Shown here: positions 12,377 to 25,176 of the stretch, in pieces | Layout: each line of letters opens with the position of its first letter | How positions within the stretch are numbered: position 1 is the stretch's first letter | Assembly (NCBI GenBank): GCA_028641055.1 | Contig: CM054058.1 | Span: forward strand, 85,633,927 to 85,697,926 | Source: Alopecurus myosuroides | Lineage: Eukaryota > Streptophyta > Magnoliopsida > Poales > Poaceae | Direction: 5' to 3' | Length of the DNA: 64,000 bases | Made by a program: the position numbers and the translations under genes | The notes under the pieces: generated by a model | Seen by the model: only the letters and a program-made list of their open reading frames with translations | The model's database searches: none | What the model was told of the DNA's origin: nothing

Positions 12377-13968
12377 TGCCGGTGGCAGAGTTGATGATGT
12401 TGTTGGAAACCTCAAGAGGAGGGTGTGATGAGCAAGTGGCAAGAATTTCCCTCAGTTAAGAACCAAGGTTATTAATCCAGTAGGAGGAAGAGGATCTCAG
12501 GAAGGTTGATGCCACTGACGGTGGTGCTGGCGCTTCACCGGTGTCAGCAACAACATCGAACCTGCACACAACACAACCAAAATACTTTGTCCCAACAGTA
12601 CGGTGAGGTTGTCAATCTCACCGGTCTTGCTAAAAACAAAGATTAGATGTATAGTGTGGAAAAATAATGTATGCTTGTAGTAAGTAAAGAAAGCAGGAAA
12701 TAGTTGTGGTTTCTTTAACAGTGTGGAAAATGGACCGGGGTTCATAGGTTCACTAGTGGTGTCTCTCCATAAAAGATAGCACGTTGGCTGAACAAATTAC
12801 AGTTGGGCAATTGATAAATAAAGGTTGCACCGTAGTGCACATATATGACATGATGACTACTATGATATTTAGTGCGAGCATTACAACAATATACATAGAC
12901 CGACATCCATCTGCATCTATGACTAATAATCCACCCTCAGATTATCATCCGAATCCCCTTAGGTATTAAGTTGCAAGCAACAGATAACTGCATTAAACAA
13001 AGTGTGTAATGTAAGAAATGATTTTGCACGCGGGCACTCTCACTGCAGTTTTCTTCCTAATGGCAACAACACATCCCCCCTTCACGTTTCTGTCACTCGA
13101 GCAAGGTGGTGACGAGGCATGAACCCACTATCGATCATAAATACTCTCTCTTGGATTCACTAGTAACTACTTGGCTAGAGCAACCACTAGCAACGGAAAG
13201 CATGCAAGATCACAAATAACATATGCAAATAAAGACTATAATCAACTTGGCATAAGTTCAGTATTCATCGGATCCAAGCAAACACAGCATATAGAATTAC
13301 ATAAGATCAATCTTGATCATGATAGGCAGCTCATGAGATCTAAACATGGAAGCATATGAGGAGAAGACAACCATCTAGCTACAGCTACGAACCCGTAGTC
13401 CTAGGATGAACTACTCACGCATCACTCTGGAGGCAGGCATGGTAATGGAGAGGCCTCCGGCGATGATCTCCTCTCCGGTAGGGTGTCGGAAACAGCTTCA
13501 GACCCCCCTGATATAGGGTTGACGGTGACGGTGGCTACGAAAACTTTCGGGGATTTTTGATTAGGTGCTTAGGTTTTCTATCCGGGGGGATTAAATAGGC
13601 AAAAGGGCAAAGGCGGTGGATCTCCAGGGTCCCCACACCTATAGGTAGCGCGTCCAGGGGGACCCGCGCGACCCTATGGTGTGCCCCCCTGTTGCCCATC
13701 TTCGACTCCTCTTCGGTGTTCTGGATGCTTCCGGGGAAAATAGGAACTTCGGCCTTTTTGGGGTCCAATTCCGAGAATGTTTCCAGAACAACTTTTCTGA
13801 AACCAAAAATAGCAGAAAACAGGGAACTGGCAGTTGGCATCTTGTTAATAGGTTAGTCCCGGAAAACGTATAAAAATGCTATAAATAAGGGAGAGAGAAA
13901 AAAAAGTAGCAATTGAGATAATATGATCATGGAGCATCAGAAATTATAGATACGTTGGAGACGTATCA
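12377..13968 (-). repeat. 3' LTR of element B
   Basis: 1,592 bp. On the plus strand it begins TGCCGGTGGCAGAG and ends GGAGACGTATCA. It is the fuller of the two B LTRs. Confidence 0.9.
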
Positions 13969-16678
13969 AGCATCCCAAAGCTTAGTTCCTACTCGTCCTC
14001 GAGTAGGTAAACGATAAAAGAATAATTTCTGAGGTGACATGCTACTAACATAACTTGATCAATCTAATGTAAAAGCATATGCACGTTGAGATCATAGAAC
14101 TTCAAACACAAACATGATAAATGGAACTTTAATAATAAAGCATAGAAATTACTTTGCATCACGAAGAGTATCTCAAATAAAGGATCATGAATAATAATGC
14201 AAAGAAGGGTAAACGTTTGTTTCAGGTATAGAGAAAGCATGGCAAAGTGATATTTCGATAGTCCTTAAGAGTGGGGCAAAACATAAATGCCAGGACACCT
14301 TCAGAGTTCATGAGGAAGACTAGAACAAATAATTTAAGAACAAATAATATTACATCATGAATAATTATTGATGCTTATGGGACAAGTGCACACAGAACTC
14401 AGAATGGCAAAAATTCTCTCTCAACCGTGCATAAAGTTAGAAGATGGAGACTCAACATAAAAGTAAAAGAAAGGCCCTTCGCAGAGGGAAGCAGGGATCA
14501 CTCATGTGCTAGAGCTTTTATTTTATTAAACAGAGGTATTAAAAGTTCGACACTCCTCCCATCCATATTTCACAAGCCATGGCTAACCGAATCCTCGGGT
14601 GCCTGCCAACAATCACATACTGTGGAGGAGTGTCTATATTTTGGGAGATGTATGCTAATGTCGACGAATGGTAAACAGAAAATACAGTGTGTCACAAGCC
14701 AACTGGATTCACAAGAGCGGCTCCCATGGTGATGTACGCAACTGCTGTAGAAGGTCATCCCTCTTACTCTTTTGTTTACACAATTATGCTTTGACTGCTA
14801 AATCAGGGGCAAAAATAGTGAAGAGAATTTGTTTGCATTAATTTGGGGCTGGGCACCCTGCTGCCATCTCTTCTACCAGTTGGATAAGAGGATGAATTCA
14901 CTAGTCCAGGGTGTGAAATCCAATCAACAAGTGAGATAAAGATTCTCTATTTACGTCCTCATGAGCAAAAACAGGAAAATAAAGCAGGAGTAATTTTGAA
15001 GGTTTCAAAGGTAACACATGAGCAATTTACTTTGGAGTGGAAGTTAAATACCACATGTAGGTAGGTATGGTGGACACAATGGGAAAAACTTTGGTTGAAG
15101 GGATTTGGATGCACGAGTAGAGCTCATACTCAGTACAGGTGGAGGCTAGCAAAAGACTGGGAGCGACAAATCAAGAGAGAATAAGAGCCATAATCATGCA
15201 TAGCGACATAAGCATCATTTATTAAAACATAAGCAATATCACAAGTTCAAAAACTAAGTGGTCATGAAGGCTATTCGTGACTGTTTTGTAGTCATAAACA
15301 TGGTGTGAGCATGCGCCAAGTCAACCTAATAAAACATTCGAAAGAGAATACCATATATTGATGCTTTACTTTGACAAGAACAACTCATGAATCTTTCAAG
15401 ACTTATTAAACACTCTCATCTATTTGAGTCTAATCATGCTACTAAATAACCACAAGGCTTTAAAACTAAAATAACATTTATCATGGCATGAAAAAGTTAT
15501 AGCCACAGTTTATACAAGCTTCTACTAGCACTGTTATAAATTCTACTTCAAGCAACATATTTCTTTCTCCCAACAAGAACCATACAAAACATGCTTTAAC
15601 AAAAATACTCTTTATGATACATCAAGAAAACATGAGAGTACTCACATTACACTACTAAATCTAACAACTCTAATAATAGATGCATGCAAAATAGGAGCTA
15701 AATAAATGCAGCAGCAAGACAGAGATTAAGAATACAAAGTATTCTCATGAAAAAGCGGAGTGTGTCACTCTCCAATAAAAGAATGCTGGGGTCCAACCAA
15801 GACTATTGAAAAAGTAAAAACAAAATCAAATTGAAAACAAAAATAAAAGACGCTCCAAGTAAAGCACATAAGATGCGACCGAATAAAAATATAGTTTCAC
15901 TAGAAGTGACCTGATAATTTGTTGATGAAGAAGGGGGTGCCTTGGGCATCCCCAAGCTTAGACGCTTGAGTCTTCTTGGAATTTGCTTGGATTTACCACC
16001 GGGGCATCCCAAATCTTAGGCTTTTCACTCTTCTTGATCACATCATATCATCCTCTTCTCTTGACCCTTGAAAACTTCCTTCACACCAAACTTCTCACAA
16101 TCTTCATTAGCAACGTTAGTGGAATTGAAATAATAAATTCACATGGTTCAGTTTCAACACAAGTATAACACTTAAAAACACATTAGCTACTGTCACAACT
16201 TCTTTAAAAATCTTTTTCTCAAAAGAACACCAAAAGAAAGAGATTAAGATGCAAATGCGATAAATGGCAGAAATCTGTCAAAACAGAACAGTAGGTAAAG
16301 ATCGATTTTTTCAAAACTATTAAGTTGCTCAAATCAAAAATTGGTAAACTAATAAAAGTTGCGTATATAACTCAGGATTAAGCAAAAAAAAACTCAGGTC
16401 ATTTTGAATTTTCTGTGATTTTTAACGGAATGAACAATGGACAGCAGAAATCTGTTTTCTGCGCAGAAATCCGAAATATAGTCTCAACTTTCCACTAGAG
16501 ACTTTACTTGGCTCAACAAAAACACAAATGAAAAGATAAAAAAGGGTTTCTAACATCCCAGGTGCAAAGCACACCAAAGAAAACAAAAAAAAAACAGGTT
16601 AAAAACAGCGAAATAAAACAGGTTGTCTCCCGGTAGCGCTTTTCTTTAACGCCTTTCAGCTAGGCATAAAAGGGCAAC
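13969..16678 (-). other. Non-coding interior of element B
   Basis: Reverse-complement homologue of 22468-25176 in element A, sharing phrases such as the post-gag GGCGTTAAAGAAAAGC and the polypurine tract next to the LTR (13969-13985 on the minus strand). No reading frame is conserved between the copies, so I treat it as structural or regulatory RNA sequence of the element. Confidence 0.75.
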
Positions 16679-17393
16679 TCAAGTATTTTCAAGTGAAGAA
16701 GCATCCTCTATAACTTCCTCTAAACCATTATTTTCAGCAATAGGCACTCTAGATGTCTTTGAAGATTCAACATGGAGGTCACTCTTAGTTTCATTAATTG
16801 TTTTAGCAATTTTTAGCACATATTGAGATTTGGGTTTAGCCATCTTGGGAGCATACATGAATCTTTGCTCCTTTCCCACAACGGCTTTCTCCCTTTTGAA
16901 TTTAAGAGATGAAAAGGTCGAGCTTAAAGTTCCCATAGCATCCTCTAGTTTACCAATCCTTAAACTTTGATTATCATGAGTGTTGCTAGCTTCTAGAGAA
17001 GTGATTCTTTTATCAATAGTAGTTATTAATTCATTAACCTTGATAGCATTATCAAGAAAGATTGATAAGTTCATTTCCAAAGAGTTTAGTTTATCAATAA
17101 CATCCTCCAAAGTGATCTCAGTTTTAGCAGTTGTAATGGGGGGGGGTGCTCCTACTAAACTTTCAGTCAAATTGCAGGCTTCCAAAGCAGGAGTTCCTAG
17201 AAAATTTCCACCCGTAAGAGTATCTAACACATGCCTATACCAGCCAGAAATACCAACATAAAAATTTCTCAGGAGTATCAAGGTAGAATATTTTTTTGTG
17301 CACCTCTTATGAGCATCATTTATTCTAAGCATCTTTTAAACTTTCTCCCCCTTGTTGCCTAAAAGAACGAACCTCTACTTCAGGAATACTCAT
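16679..17393 (-). pseudogene. Half-gag reading frame of element B
   Basis: The likely start is ATG at 17393-17391 (MSIPEVEVRSFRQQGG). A small deletion at about 17333 introduces a stop and a frame change, after which 217 codons run open to 16679. The part around AHKRCTKKYSTLILLRNFYV aligns by eye with the second half of the gag core in elements A and C (family pattern AWERMK, CPTHG, FYAGL, GGTF). It is followed by a probable coiled coil (LEDVIDKLNSLEMNLSIFLD, then KRITSLE) and a lysine-rich tail. It ends DASSLENT, the same C-terminus as the gag-protease frames of A and C. The N-terminal gag half and the protease are missing. It could still act as a particle or RNA-binding peptide; that is inference. 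Confidence 0.7.
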
Positions 17394-17554
17394 TCTAGTG
17401 AAATAAAAGCAAGCAAATAAATGACAGCTATGAAGTAAACTTTTTTTTGTATTTTAAATATAGAAAATAAAAGCAAGACAAAAATAAAAACAAGACAATA
17501 AACAAAATAAAGAGGTTGAGAGTGAGAGACTCCCCTTGCCAGAAGAATTCTTCC

Positions 17555-17572
17555 TCCCCGGCAACTGCGCCA
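17555..17572 (-). other. Primer-binding site of element B
   Basis: On the minus strand it reads TGGCGCAGTTGCCGGGGA, one base from the tRNA-Asp-type site TGGCGCCGTTGCCGGGGA seen in element C. It lies nine bases inside the 5' LTR. Confidence 0.8.
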
Positions 17573-17581
17573 GAAATTCTT

Positions 17582-19019
17582 GTTGGTGGCAGAGTTAATG
17601 ATGTTGTTGGAAACCCCAAGAGGAGGGTGTGATGAGCAAGTGGCAAGAATTTCCCTCGGTTAAGAACCAAGGTTATCAATCCAGTAGGAGGAAGAGGATC
17701 TCGGGAAGGTTGATGCCACTGACGGTGGTGTTGGCGCTTCACCGGTGTCAGTAAAGAAAGCAGGAAATAGTTGTGGTTTGTTTAACAGTGTGGAAAATGG
17801 ACCGCGGTTCATAGGTTCACTTGTGGTGTCTCTCCATAAAAGATAGCATGCTGGGTGAACAAATTAGAGCTGGGAAATTGACAAATAAAGGTTGCACCGT
17901 AGTGCAATATATGACATGAAGACTACTATGATATTTAGTGCAGGCATTACAACAATATACATAGACCGACATCCATCTGCATCTATGACTAATAATCCAC
18001 CCTCAGATTATCATCCAAACCCCCTTAGGTATTAAGTTGCAAGCAACAGATAACCGCATTAAACAAAGTATGTAATCTAAGCAATGATTATGCACGCGGG
18101 CACTCTCACCGCTGTTTCTCCCTAATGGCAACATCACATCCCCCCTTCACGTTTCTGTCACCTGAGCAAGGTGCTGAGGAGGCATGAACCCACTATCGAG
18201 CATAAATACTCCCTCTTGGAGTCACTAGGAACTACTTGGCCAGAGCAACCACTAGCAACGGAAAGCATGCAAGATCACAAATAGCATATGCAAATAAAGA
18301 CTATAATCAACTTGGCATAAGTTCAATATTCATCGGATCCCAGAAAACACGGCATATATAATTACATAAGATCAATCTCGATCATGATCGGTAGCTCACG
18401 AGATCTAAACATGGAGGCATATGAGGAGAAGATAACCATCTAGCTACAGCTACGAACCCGTAGTCCAAGGATGAACTACTCACGCATCACTCCGGAGGTG
18501 GTGATGGAGAGGCCTCCGGTGATGATCTCCTCCTGGCAGGGTGCCGGAAACAGCTTCAAAACCCCCCTGATCTAGGGTTGACGGTAATGGTGACTGCGGA
18601 ACTTTTCGGGGATTTTTTATCAGGTGCTCAGGGTTTTCCATCCAGGGGATTAAATAGGCGAAAGGGCAAAGGCGGTGGAGCTCCAAGGGCCCCACACCTG
18701 TAGGTGGCGCGGCCAGGGGGACCCGTGCCACCTTATGGCGGCCCCCTGTTCCCGTCTTCGACTCCTCTTCGGTGTTCTGGATGCTTCCGGGGAAAATAGC
18801 AACTTCGGGCTTTGTGGAGTCCAATTCCGAGAATGTTTCCAGAACAACTTTTCTGAAAGCAAAAACAGCAGAAAACAGGGAAATGGCACTTGGCATCTTG
18901 TTAATAGGTTAGTCCCGGAAAACGTGTAAAAATGCTATAAATAAGGGAGAAAACAAGTAGCAATTGACATAATATGACCATGGAGCATCAGAAATTATAG
19001 ATACGTTGGAGACGTATCA
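17582..19019 (-). repeat. 5' LTR of element B, with internal deletion
   Basis: 1,438 bp. It matches 12377-13968 except for a deletion of about 154 bp at 17751, which corresponds to roughly 12548-12702 in the partner LTR. Confidence 0.9.
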
Positions 19020-20190
19020 TCTCTCGGCACCCTGCCAGAGAGGAGATCATCACCGGGGGCCTCTTCATCACCATGCCTGCCTCCGGAGTGATGCGTGAGT
19101 AGTTTATCCTTGGACTACGGGTCCATAGTCGTAGCTAGATGGTTGTCTTCTCCTCCTATGCGTCAATTTTTAGATCTCGTGAACTTCCTAACATGATCGG
19201 GATTGTTCTTATGTAATTCTGTGTGATGTGTTTGCTGGGATCCGATGAATATTGAACTTATGCCAAGTTGATTATAGTCTTTATTGCATATGTTATTTGC
19301 GATCTTGCATGCTTTCCGTTGCTAGTGGTTGCTGTGTCCAAGTAGTTGCTAGTGACTCCAAGAGGGAGTGTTTATGCTCGATAGTTGGGTTCATGTCTCC
19401 TTTTTGCCAGTGCTCGAGTGACAGAAACATGACGGGGGAGGATGTGCTGTTGCCACTAGGGAGAAAACAGCGGTGTGAGTGCCCGCGTGTACAATCATTG
19501 CTTACATTAGACACATTGCTTAATGCGATTATCTGTTGCTTGCAACTTAATACCTAAGGGGGTTCGGATGATAACCTGGGGGTGGATTATTAGTCATAGA
19601 TGCAGTTGGATTACGATATATGTATTTTGTTGTAATGCTCGTACTAAATATCATACTAGTCATCATGTCATGAATGTGCACTACGGTGCAACCTTTATTT
19701 TTCAATTGCCTAGCTGTAATTTGTTCACCCAGCATGCTATCTTTTATGGAGAGACACCACTAGTGAACCTATGAACCCCGGTCCATTTTCCTACACTGTT
19801 AAACAAACCACCACAATTCCCTGCTTTCTTTACTTAGTGCAAGCATACATTATTTTCCACGCTATACGTCTAATCTTTGTTTTCAGCAAGACCGGTGAGA
19901 TTGACAACCTCATTGTACCGTTGGGACAAAGTATTTTGGTTGTGTTGTGTGCAGGTTCCATGTTGTTGCTAACACCGGTGAGGCGCCATCACCACCGTCA
20001 GTGGCATCATCTTCCAAAGATCCTCTTTCTCCTACTGGATGCATAACCTTGGTTCTTAACCGAGGGAAATTTTTACCGCTGCACCCATCACACCCTCCTC
20101 TTGGGGTTCCCAACACACCATCCATAGTTTCTGTAGCAAGAATTTCTGGCACCATTGCTAGGGATTTAAAGTCAACTCCGCAAGCAATCT
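19020..20190 (+). repeat. 5' LTR of element A, part 2
   Basis: Continues the LTR broken at 12376. The joint at CTC/CGGCACCC matches the unbroken copy at about 25648. It ends at CAAGCAATCT before the primer site. Confidence 0.9.
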
Positions 20191-20198
20191 AGAATTTC

Positions 20199-20216
20199 TG
20201 GCGCCTCTGCCAGGGA
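20199..20216 (+). other. Primer-binding site of element A
   Basis: TGGCGCCTCTGCCAGGGA, a mutated form of the tRNA-Asp-type site, nine bases after the 5' LTR. Confidence 0.8.
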
Positions 20217-20379
20217 GAAAGAAGTCTTCTAGCAAGGGGAGTCTCTCACTCTCAACCTCTTTATCTTGTTTATTGTCTTATTTTTATTTTTGTCTTGTTT
20301 TGCTTCTTTATATCAAAAACACAAAAAAATTAGTTTACTTTATAGCTGTTATTTATTTGCTTGTTTTTATTCTGCTAAA

Positions 20380-22467
20380 ATGAGTTCCTCTGAGAATACT
20401 AAGTTGTGTGACTTCACTAGCACAAACAACAATGATTTTATTTGCACACCTCTTTCTCCACCTCCTCCTACTGCTGATTTCTATGAAATTAAACCTGCTT
20501 TATTAAATCTTGTTATGAAAGAGCAATTTTCTGGTGTTAGTACTGATGATGTTGCTGCTCACCTTAATAATTTTGTTGAACTATGTGAGATGCAAAAATA
20601 TAAAGATGTGGATGGAGATATTATTAAACTGAAATTATTTCCTTTCTCTTTGAGAGGAAGAGCTAAAGTATGGTTGCTATCTTTGCCTAGAAATAGTATT
20701 GATTCATGGACTAAGTGTAAAGATGCTTTCATTGGAAAATATTATCCTCCTGCTAAGATTATATCCTTGAGAAGTGACATAATGAATTTTAAATAATTTG
20801 ATAATGAACATGTTGCTAAAGCTTGGGAAAGAATGAAAACTATGGTGAAGAATTGTCCCACTCATGGACTGACTACTTGGATGATTATACAAACCTTTTA
20901 TGCAGGACTGAATTTCTCCTCAAGGAACCTATTGGATTCAGCTGCTGGAGGTACCTTTATGTCCATCACTTTGGGCAATGCAACAAAGCTTCTTGATGAT
21001 CTAATGATAAATTATTTAGAGTGGCACACCGAGAGAGCTCCACAAGGTAAGAAGGTAAATTCTGTTGAGGAAACCTCCTCTTTGAGTGAAAGGCTTGATG
21101 CTATTATGTCTATGATTGTTTATGGTAAAGCTCAAGTTGATCTAAATAATGTTCCTTTAGCCTCTTTGGTTGCTCAAGAAGAGCATGTTGATGTGAACTT
21201 TATTAGAAATAATAACTTTAACAACAATGCTTATAGAAATAATTTTGGTGGAAATAATTATAAGACCTATCCTCCTAATAATGGTTATGGTAATTCTTAT
21301 GGCAATTCCTACAATAATAATAAAATATCTACCTCTTATCTTGAAAACATGCTTAGAGAATTTATTAGCACACAAACTGCTTTTAATAAATCTGTTGAGA
21401 AAAACTTGGTAAAATAGATGTTCTTGCCTCTAAAGTAGATAGCCTAGCTATTGATGTTGATTTTCTAGAACTGAAGGTTTTGCCACATGATGTTAAATAA
21501 AGTAAAACTTTGAATGCCATCCAATCTCATATTGATGATAATGTTAGGTTGATGGCTGAATTACGTGCTAGGTGGGAAAGAGAAGATGAATTTGCTAAAA
21601 TAAATAATATCTCTAGAGTTTGCACTATCACTACCACTAGTAAAACTGAAGCTCCAAGTTCTAGTAAACATCCTACTATCAATGGTAAAGTAGTTGGTGT
21701 TAACAAAGTCTCCACCCCTTCGGTGAAACGTGCTAAATTGCCTCAAATTGCAAAAATTGCTTTTGATAAAAGTGCTGAAATTTTTAGAGATGTGGGAGAT
21801 AATGGTCCCATTACTTTTGATGATAATATTTTTGATTTTGATGACTGCAATATCTCTGAAGTTATTATGTTCCTACAAAATCTTGCTAGAATTCCCAATG
21901 CTAGTGCCATGAATATGGCCTTTACTAAACATATTACCAATGCTCTCATGAAAGTTAGAGAAGAAAAGCTGAAACTTGAAACATCTCTCCCTAGGAAATT
22001 AGATGATGGTTGGGAGCCCATCATTAAGATAAAAGTAAATGATTTTGATTGCAATGTTTTGTGTGATCTTGGTGCTAGTATCTCTATTATGCCTCAAAAG
22101 CTTTATGATATACTTGATCTACCACCGTTGGAACACTATTATTTGGATGTTCATCTTGCCGATAATGCTAAGAAGAAACCTTTTGGTAGAATTGATGATG
22201 TTCTTATTATGGTTAACAATAACCTTGTCCCTGTTGATTTTTTTTGTTATGAACATTGAATTCAATGCTTCTTGTCCTATTGTTTTGGGAAGACCTTTTC
22301 TTAGAACTGTTGGTGCTGTTATCAATATGAAAGAGGGGAATATTAAATATCAATTCCTACTCAAGAAAGGTATGGAACACTTTCCTAGAAAGAGAATGAA
22401 GCTAACTATTGACTCTATTATTAGATCAAGTTATTATTTTGATGCTTCTTCACTTGAAAATACTTGA
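20380..22467 (+). pseudogene. Broken gag-protease frame of element A
   Basis: The frame begins at ATG 20380. The gag core (FSLRGRAKVWLLSLPRNSID, then the TWMIIQTFYAGL region) is interrupted by a stop TAA at 20794-20796, where element C has CAA. An Asn-rich linker (21200-21330) follows, with a frameshift near 21400, a stop at 21499, and the protease active site CDLGASISIMP at about 22063-22095. A second frameshift near 22245, in a run of T, precedes the final segment, which ends DASSLENT. Gag packages element RNA and the protease matures it. There are at least four lesions, so it is dead. Nothing resembling RT follows. Confidence 0.85.
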
Positions 22468-25176
22468 GTTGCTCTCTATGCCTAGCTGAAAGGCGTTAAA
22501 GAAAAGCACTACCGGGAGACAGCCCGTTTTATTTCTCCGTTTTCAACCCGTTTTCTGTCGTTTTATTTTGTTTTCTTTGCACCTGGGTGTTGTCTGTTTC
22601 CTTAGAAACCCCACTGTATCTTTTCTTTTGTGTCTTTGTTGAGCCAAGTAAAGCCTCTAGTGGAAAGTTGAGACTATATTTCGGATTTCTGCGCAGGAAA
22701 CAGATTTCTGCTGTCCACTATTAAGTTCGTATAAAATCACAGAAAATTCAAAATGACCTGAGTTTCTTTGTGCGTAATCCTGGGCCATATACGCAACCTT
22801 TCTTAGTTGAAAACTTTTTGATTTGAGCAACAGAAGATTTTAGAAAAAAAACCATCTTTACATGCTGTCCTGTTTTAACAGATCTCTCCCATTTATCGCA
22901 TTTCCATCTTAATCTCTTTCTTTTGGTGTTCTTTTGAGAAAAAGAGATTTAAAAGAAGTTGTGACAATAGCTAATGTGTTTATGAGTGTTAGTCTTGTGT
23001 TCAAACCGAACCGTGTGAATTTATTATTTCGATTGCACTAACGTTGCTAATGAAGATTGTGAGAAGTTTGGTATGAAGGAAGTTCTCAAGGGTCAAGAGA
23101 AGAGGATGATATGACGTGATCAAGAAGAGTGAAAAGAATAAGCTTGGGGATGCCCCGGTGGTACATCCCAGAAAATTCCAAGAAGACTCAAGCGTCTAAG
23201 CTTGGGGATGCCCAAGGCATCCCCTTCTTCATCAACAAATTATCAGGTCACTTCTAGTGAACCTATATTTTTATTCGGTCACATCTTATGTGCTTTACTT
23301 GGAGCGTCTTTTATTTTTGCTTTCAGTTTGTTTTTATTTTTTCAATAATCTTGGTTTGACGCCAGCACTCTTTTATTGGAGTGTGACACGCTCCGCTTTT
23401 TCATGGGAATACTTTGTATTCTTAATCTTTGTCTGGCTGCTGCATTTATTTAGGTCCTGTTTTGCATGCATCTCTTATCTAGAGCTGTTAGTTTTAGTAG
23501 TGTTATGTGAGTACTCTAAATTTTGCTTGCTGTAGCATCTGGAGAGTTTTTGTTAAAACATATCTTGTATGGTGCTTGTTGGGAAAAGAAACTGCTGGTT
23601 GAAGTAGAATTTTAATGGCGCAAGTATAAGCTTGTATAGACTGTGGCTAGAACTTATTTTGTATCATGCTAGATGTTATTTTAGTTTTAAAGCCTTGTGG
23701 TTATTGAGTAGCATGATTAGCCTCAAATAGCTGAGAGTGTTTAAGGTGCCATTGAAAGATTCATGAGTTGTTCTTGTCATATTACAGCATAAATTTATGG
23801 TATTCTCTTTTGAATGTTTTATTTGGTTGACTTGGCGCATGCTCACACCATGTTTATGACTATGAACCAGTCATTAATAACCTCTATGATCATTTAGTTT
23901 TTGAACTTGTGATACCGCTTATGCTTTAATCAATGATGTTTATGTCGCTATGCATGATTATGGCTCTTATGCTCTCTTGATTTGTCGCTCCCAGTCTTTT
24001 GCAAGCCTCCACCTGTACTGAGTATGAGCTCTACTCGTGCATCCAACTCCCTAAAACCAAAGTTTTCCCATTGTGTCTACCTACATGTGGTATTTAACTG
24101 CCACTCCAAGTAAATTGCTCAGGTGTTACCTTTAAAACTTTCAAAATTACTCTTGCTTTATTTTCCTGTTTTTGCTCATGAGGACGTAAATAGAGAATCT
24201 TTATCTCACTTGTTGATTGGATTTCACACCCTGGACTAGTGGCTTCATCCTCTTATCCAAATGATAGAAGAGCTGGCAGCGGGGTGCCCAGCCCCAAATT
24301 AATACACACAAAATCTCTTCACTATTTTTGCCCCTGATTTATCAGTCAAAACATAATTGTGTAAATAAAAGAGAAAAAGGGATGACCTTCTATACCAGTT
24401 GTGTCCTTCATATGGGAGACGCTCTTGTGGAATCTAGTTGGCTTGTGACGTACTGTATTTTCTGTTTACCATTCGTTGACATTCGCATACATCTCCCAAA
24501 ATATAGACACTCCTCCATGGTATGTGATTGTTGGCAGGCATACGAGGATTCGGTTAGCCATTGCTTGTGAAAGATGGATGGGAGGAGTGTCAAACTTTGA
24601 ATACCTCTGTTTAATAAAATAAAAAGCTCTAACACATGAGTGATCCCTGCTTCCCTCTGCGAAGGGCCTTTCTTTTACTTTTATGTTGAGTCTCCATCTA
24701 CTAACTTTATGCACAATTGAGAGAGCATTTTTTCCATTCCGAGTTTTATGTGCATTTGTCCCAGAAACATTATTAATTGATTCATGATGTGTTATTGTTT
24801 GTTCTCAAATTATTTGCTCTAGTCTTCCTGATGAAAATTTGAAGGTGTCCTGGCATTTATATTTTGCCCCACTCTTAAGGACTAGCGAAATACCACTTTT
24901 CCATGCTTTCTCTATACTTGAAACAAACCTATACCTTTCTTTGCATTGTTATTCATGATCTTTTGTTTGAGATACTTCTCGTGATGGAAAGGGATTGCTA
25001 TGCTTTATTATTAAAGTTCTATTTATCATGTTTGTGTTAAAGTTCTATGATCTCAGCTTACATATGCTTTTACATTTTTATGATCAAGTTTATGTTAGTA
25101 GCATGTCACCCTAGAAATTATTGTGTTTTATCGTTTACCTACTCAAGGACGAGTAGGAACTAAGCTTGGGGATGAT
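22468..25176 (+). other. Non-coding interior of element A
   Basis: 2.7 kb without a conserved frame, homologous to the interiors of B (reverse) and C. It contains two extra copies of the polypurine-tract sequence AAGCTTGGGGATG (23140-23152 and 23198-23210) besides the one adjoining the 3' LTR (25162-25174). Confidence 0.8.

Larger units (their letters stand above)
12377..19019 (-). mobile_element. LTR retrotransposon B, non-autonomous, nested in the 5' LTR of A
   Basis: A minus-strand element of 6.6 kb. LTRs lie at 12377-13968 (3') and 17582-19019 (5'). Target duplication: TCTCC at 12372-12376 and TCTCT at 19020-19024, one base apart from identical. The primer site is on the minus strand at 17572-17555. 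The interior carries one short gag-derived reading frame (16679-17393) and then 2.7 kb of non-coding sequence homologous to the interior of element A. Protease, RT and integrase are absent, so movement would need proteins from another element. Confidence 0.9.

Noticed and set aside
13021..13359. Recurring short ORFs seen in many places (for example 13171-13359, 19252-19557, 25792-26142, 62826-63128)
   Set aside because: They recur at the same LTR position in related copies on both strands with different lesions, so they are repeat sequence, not genes.
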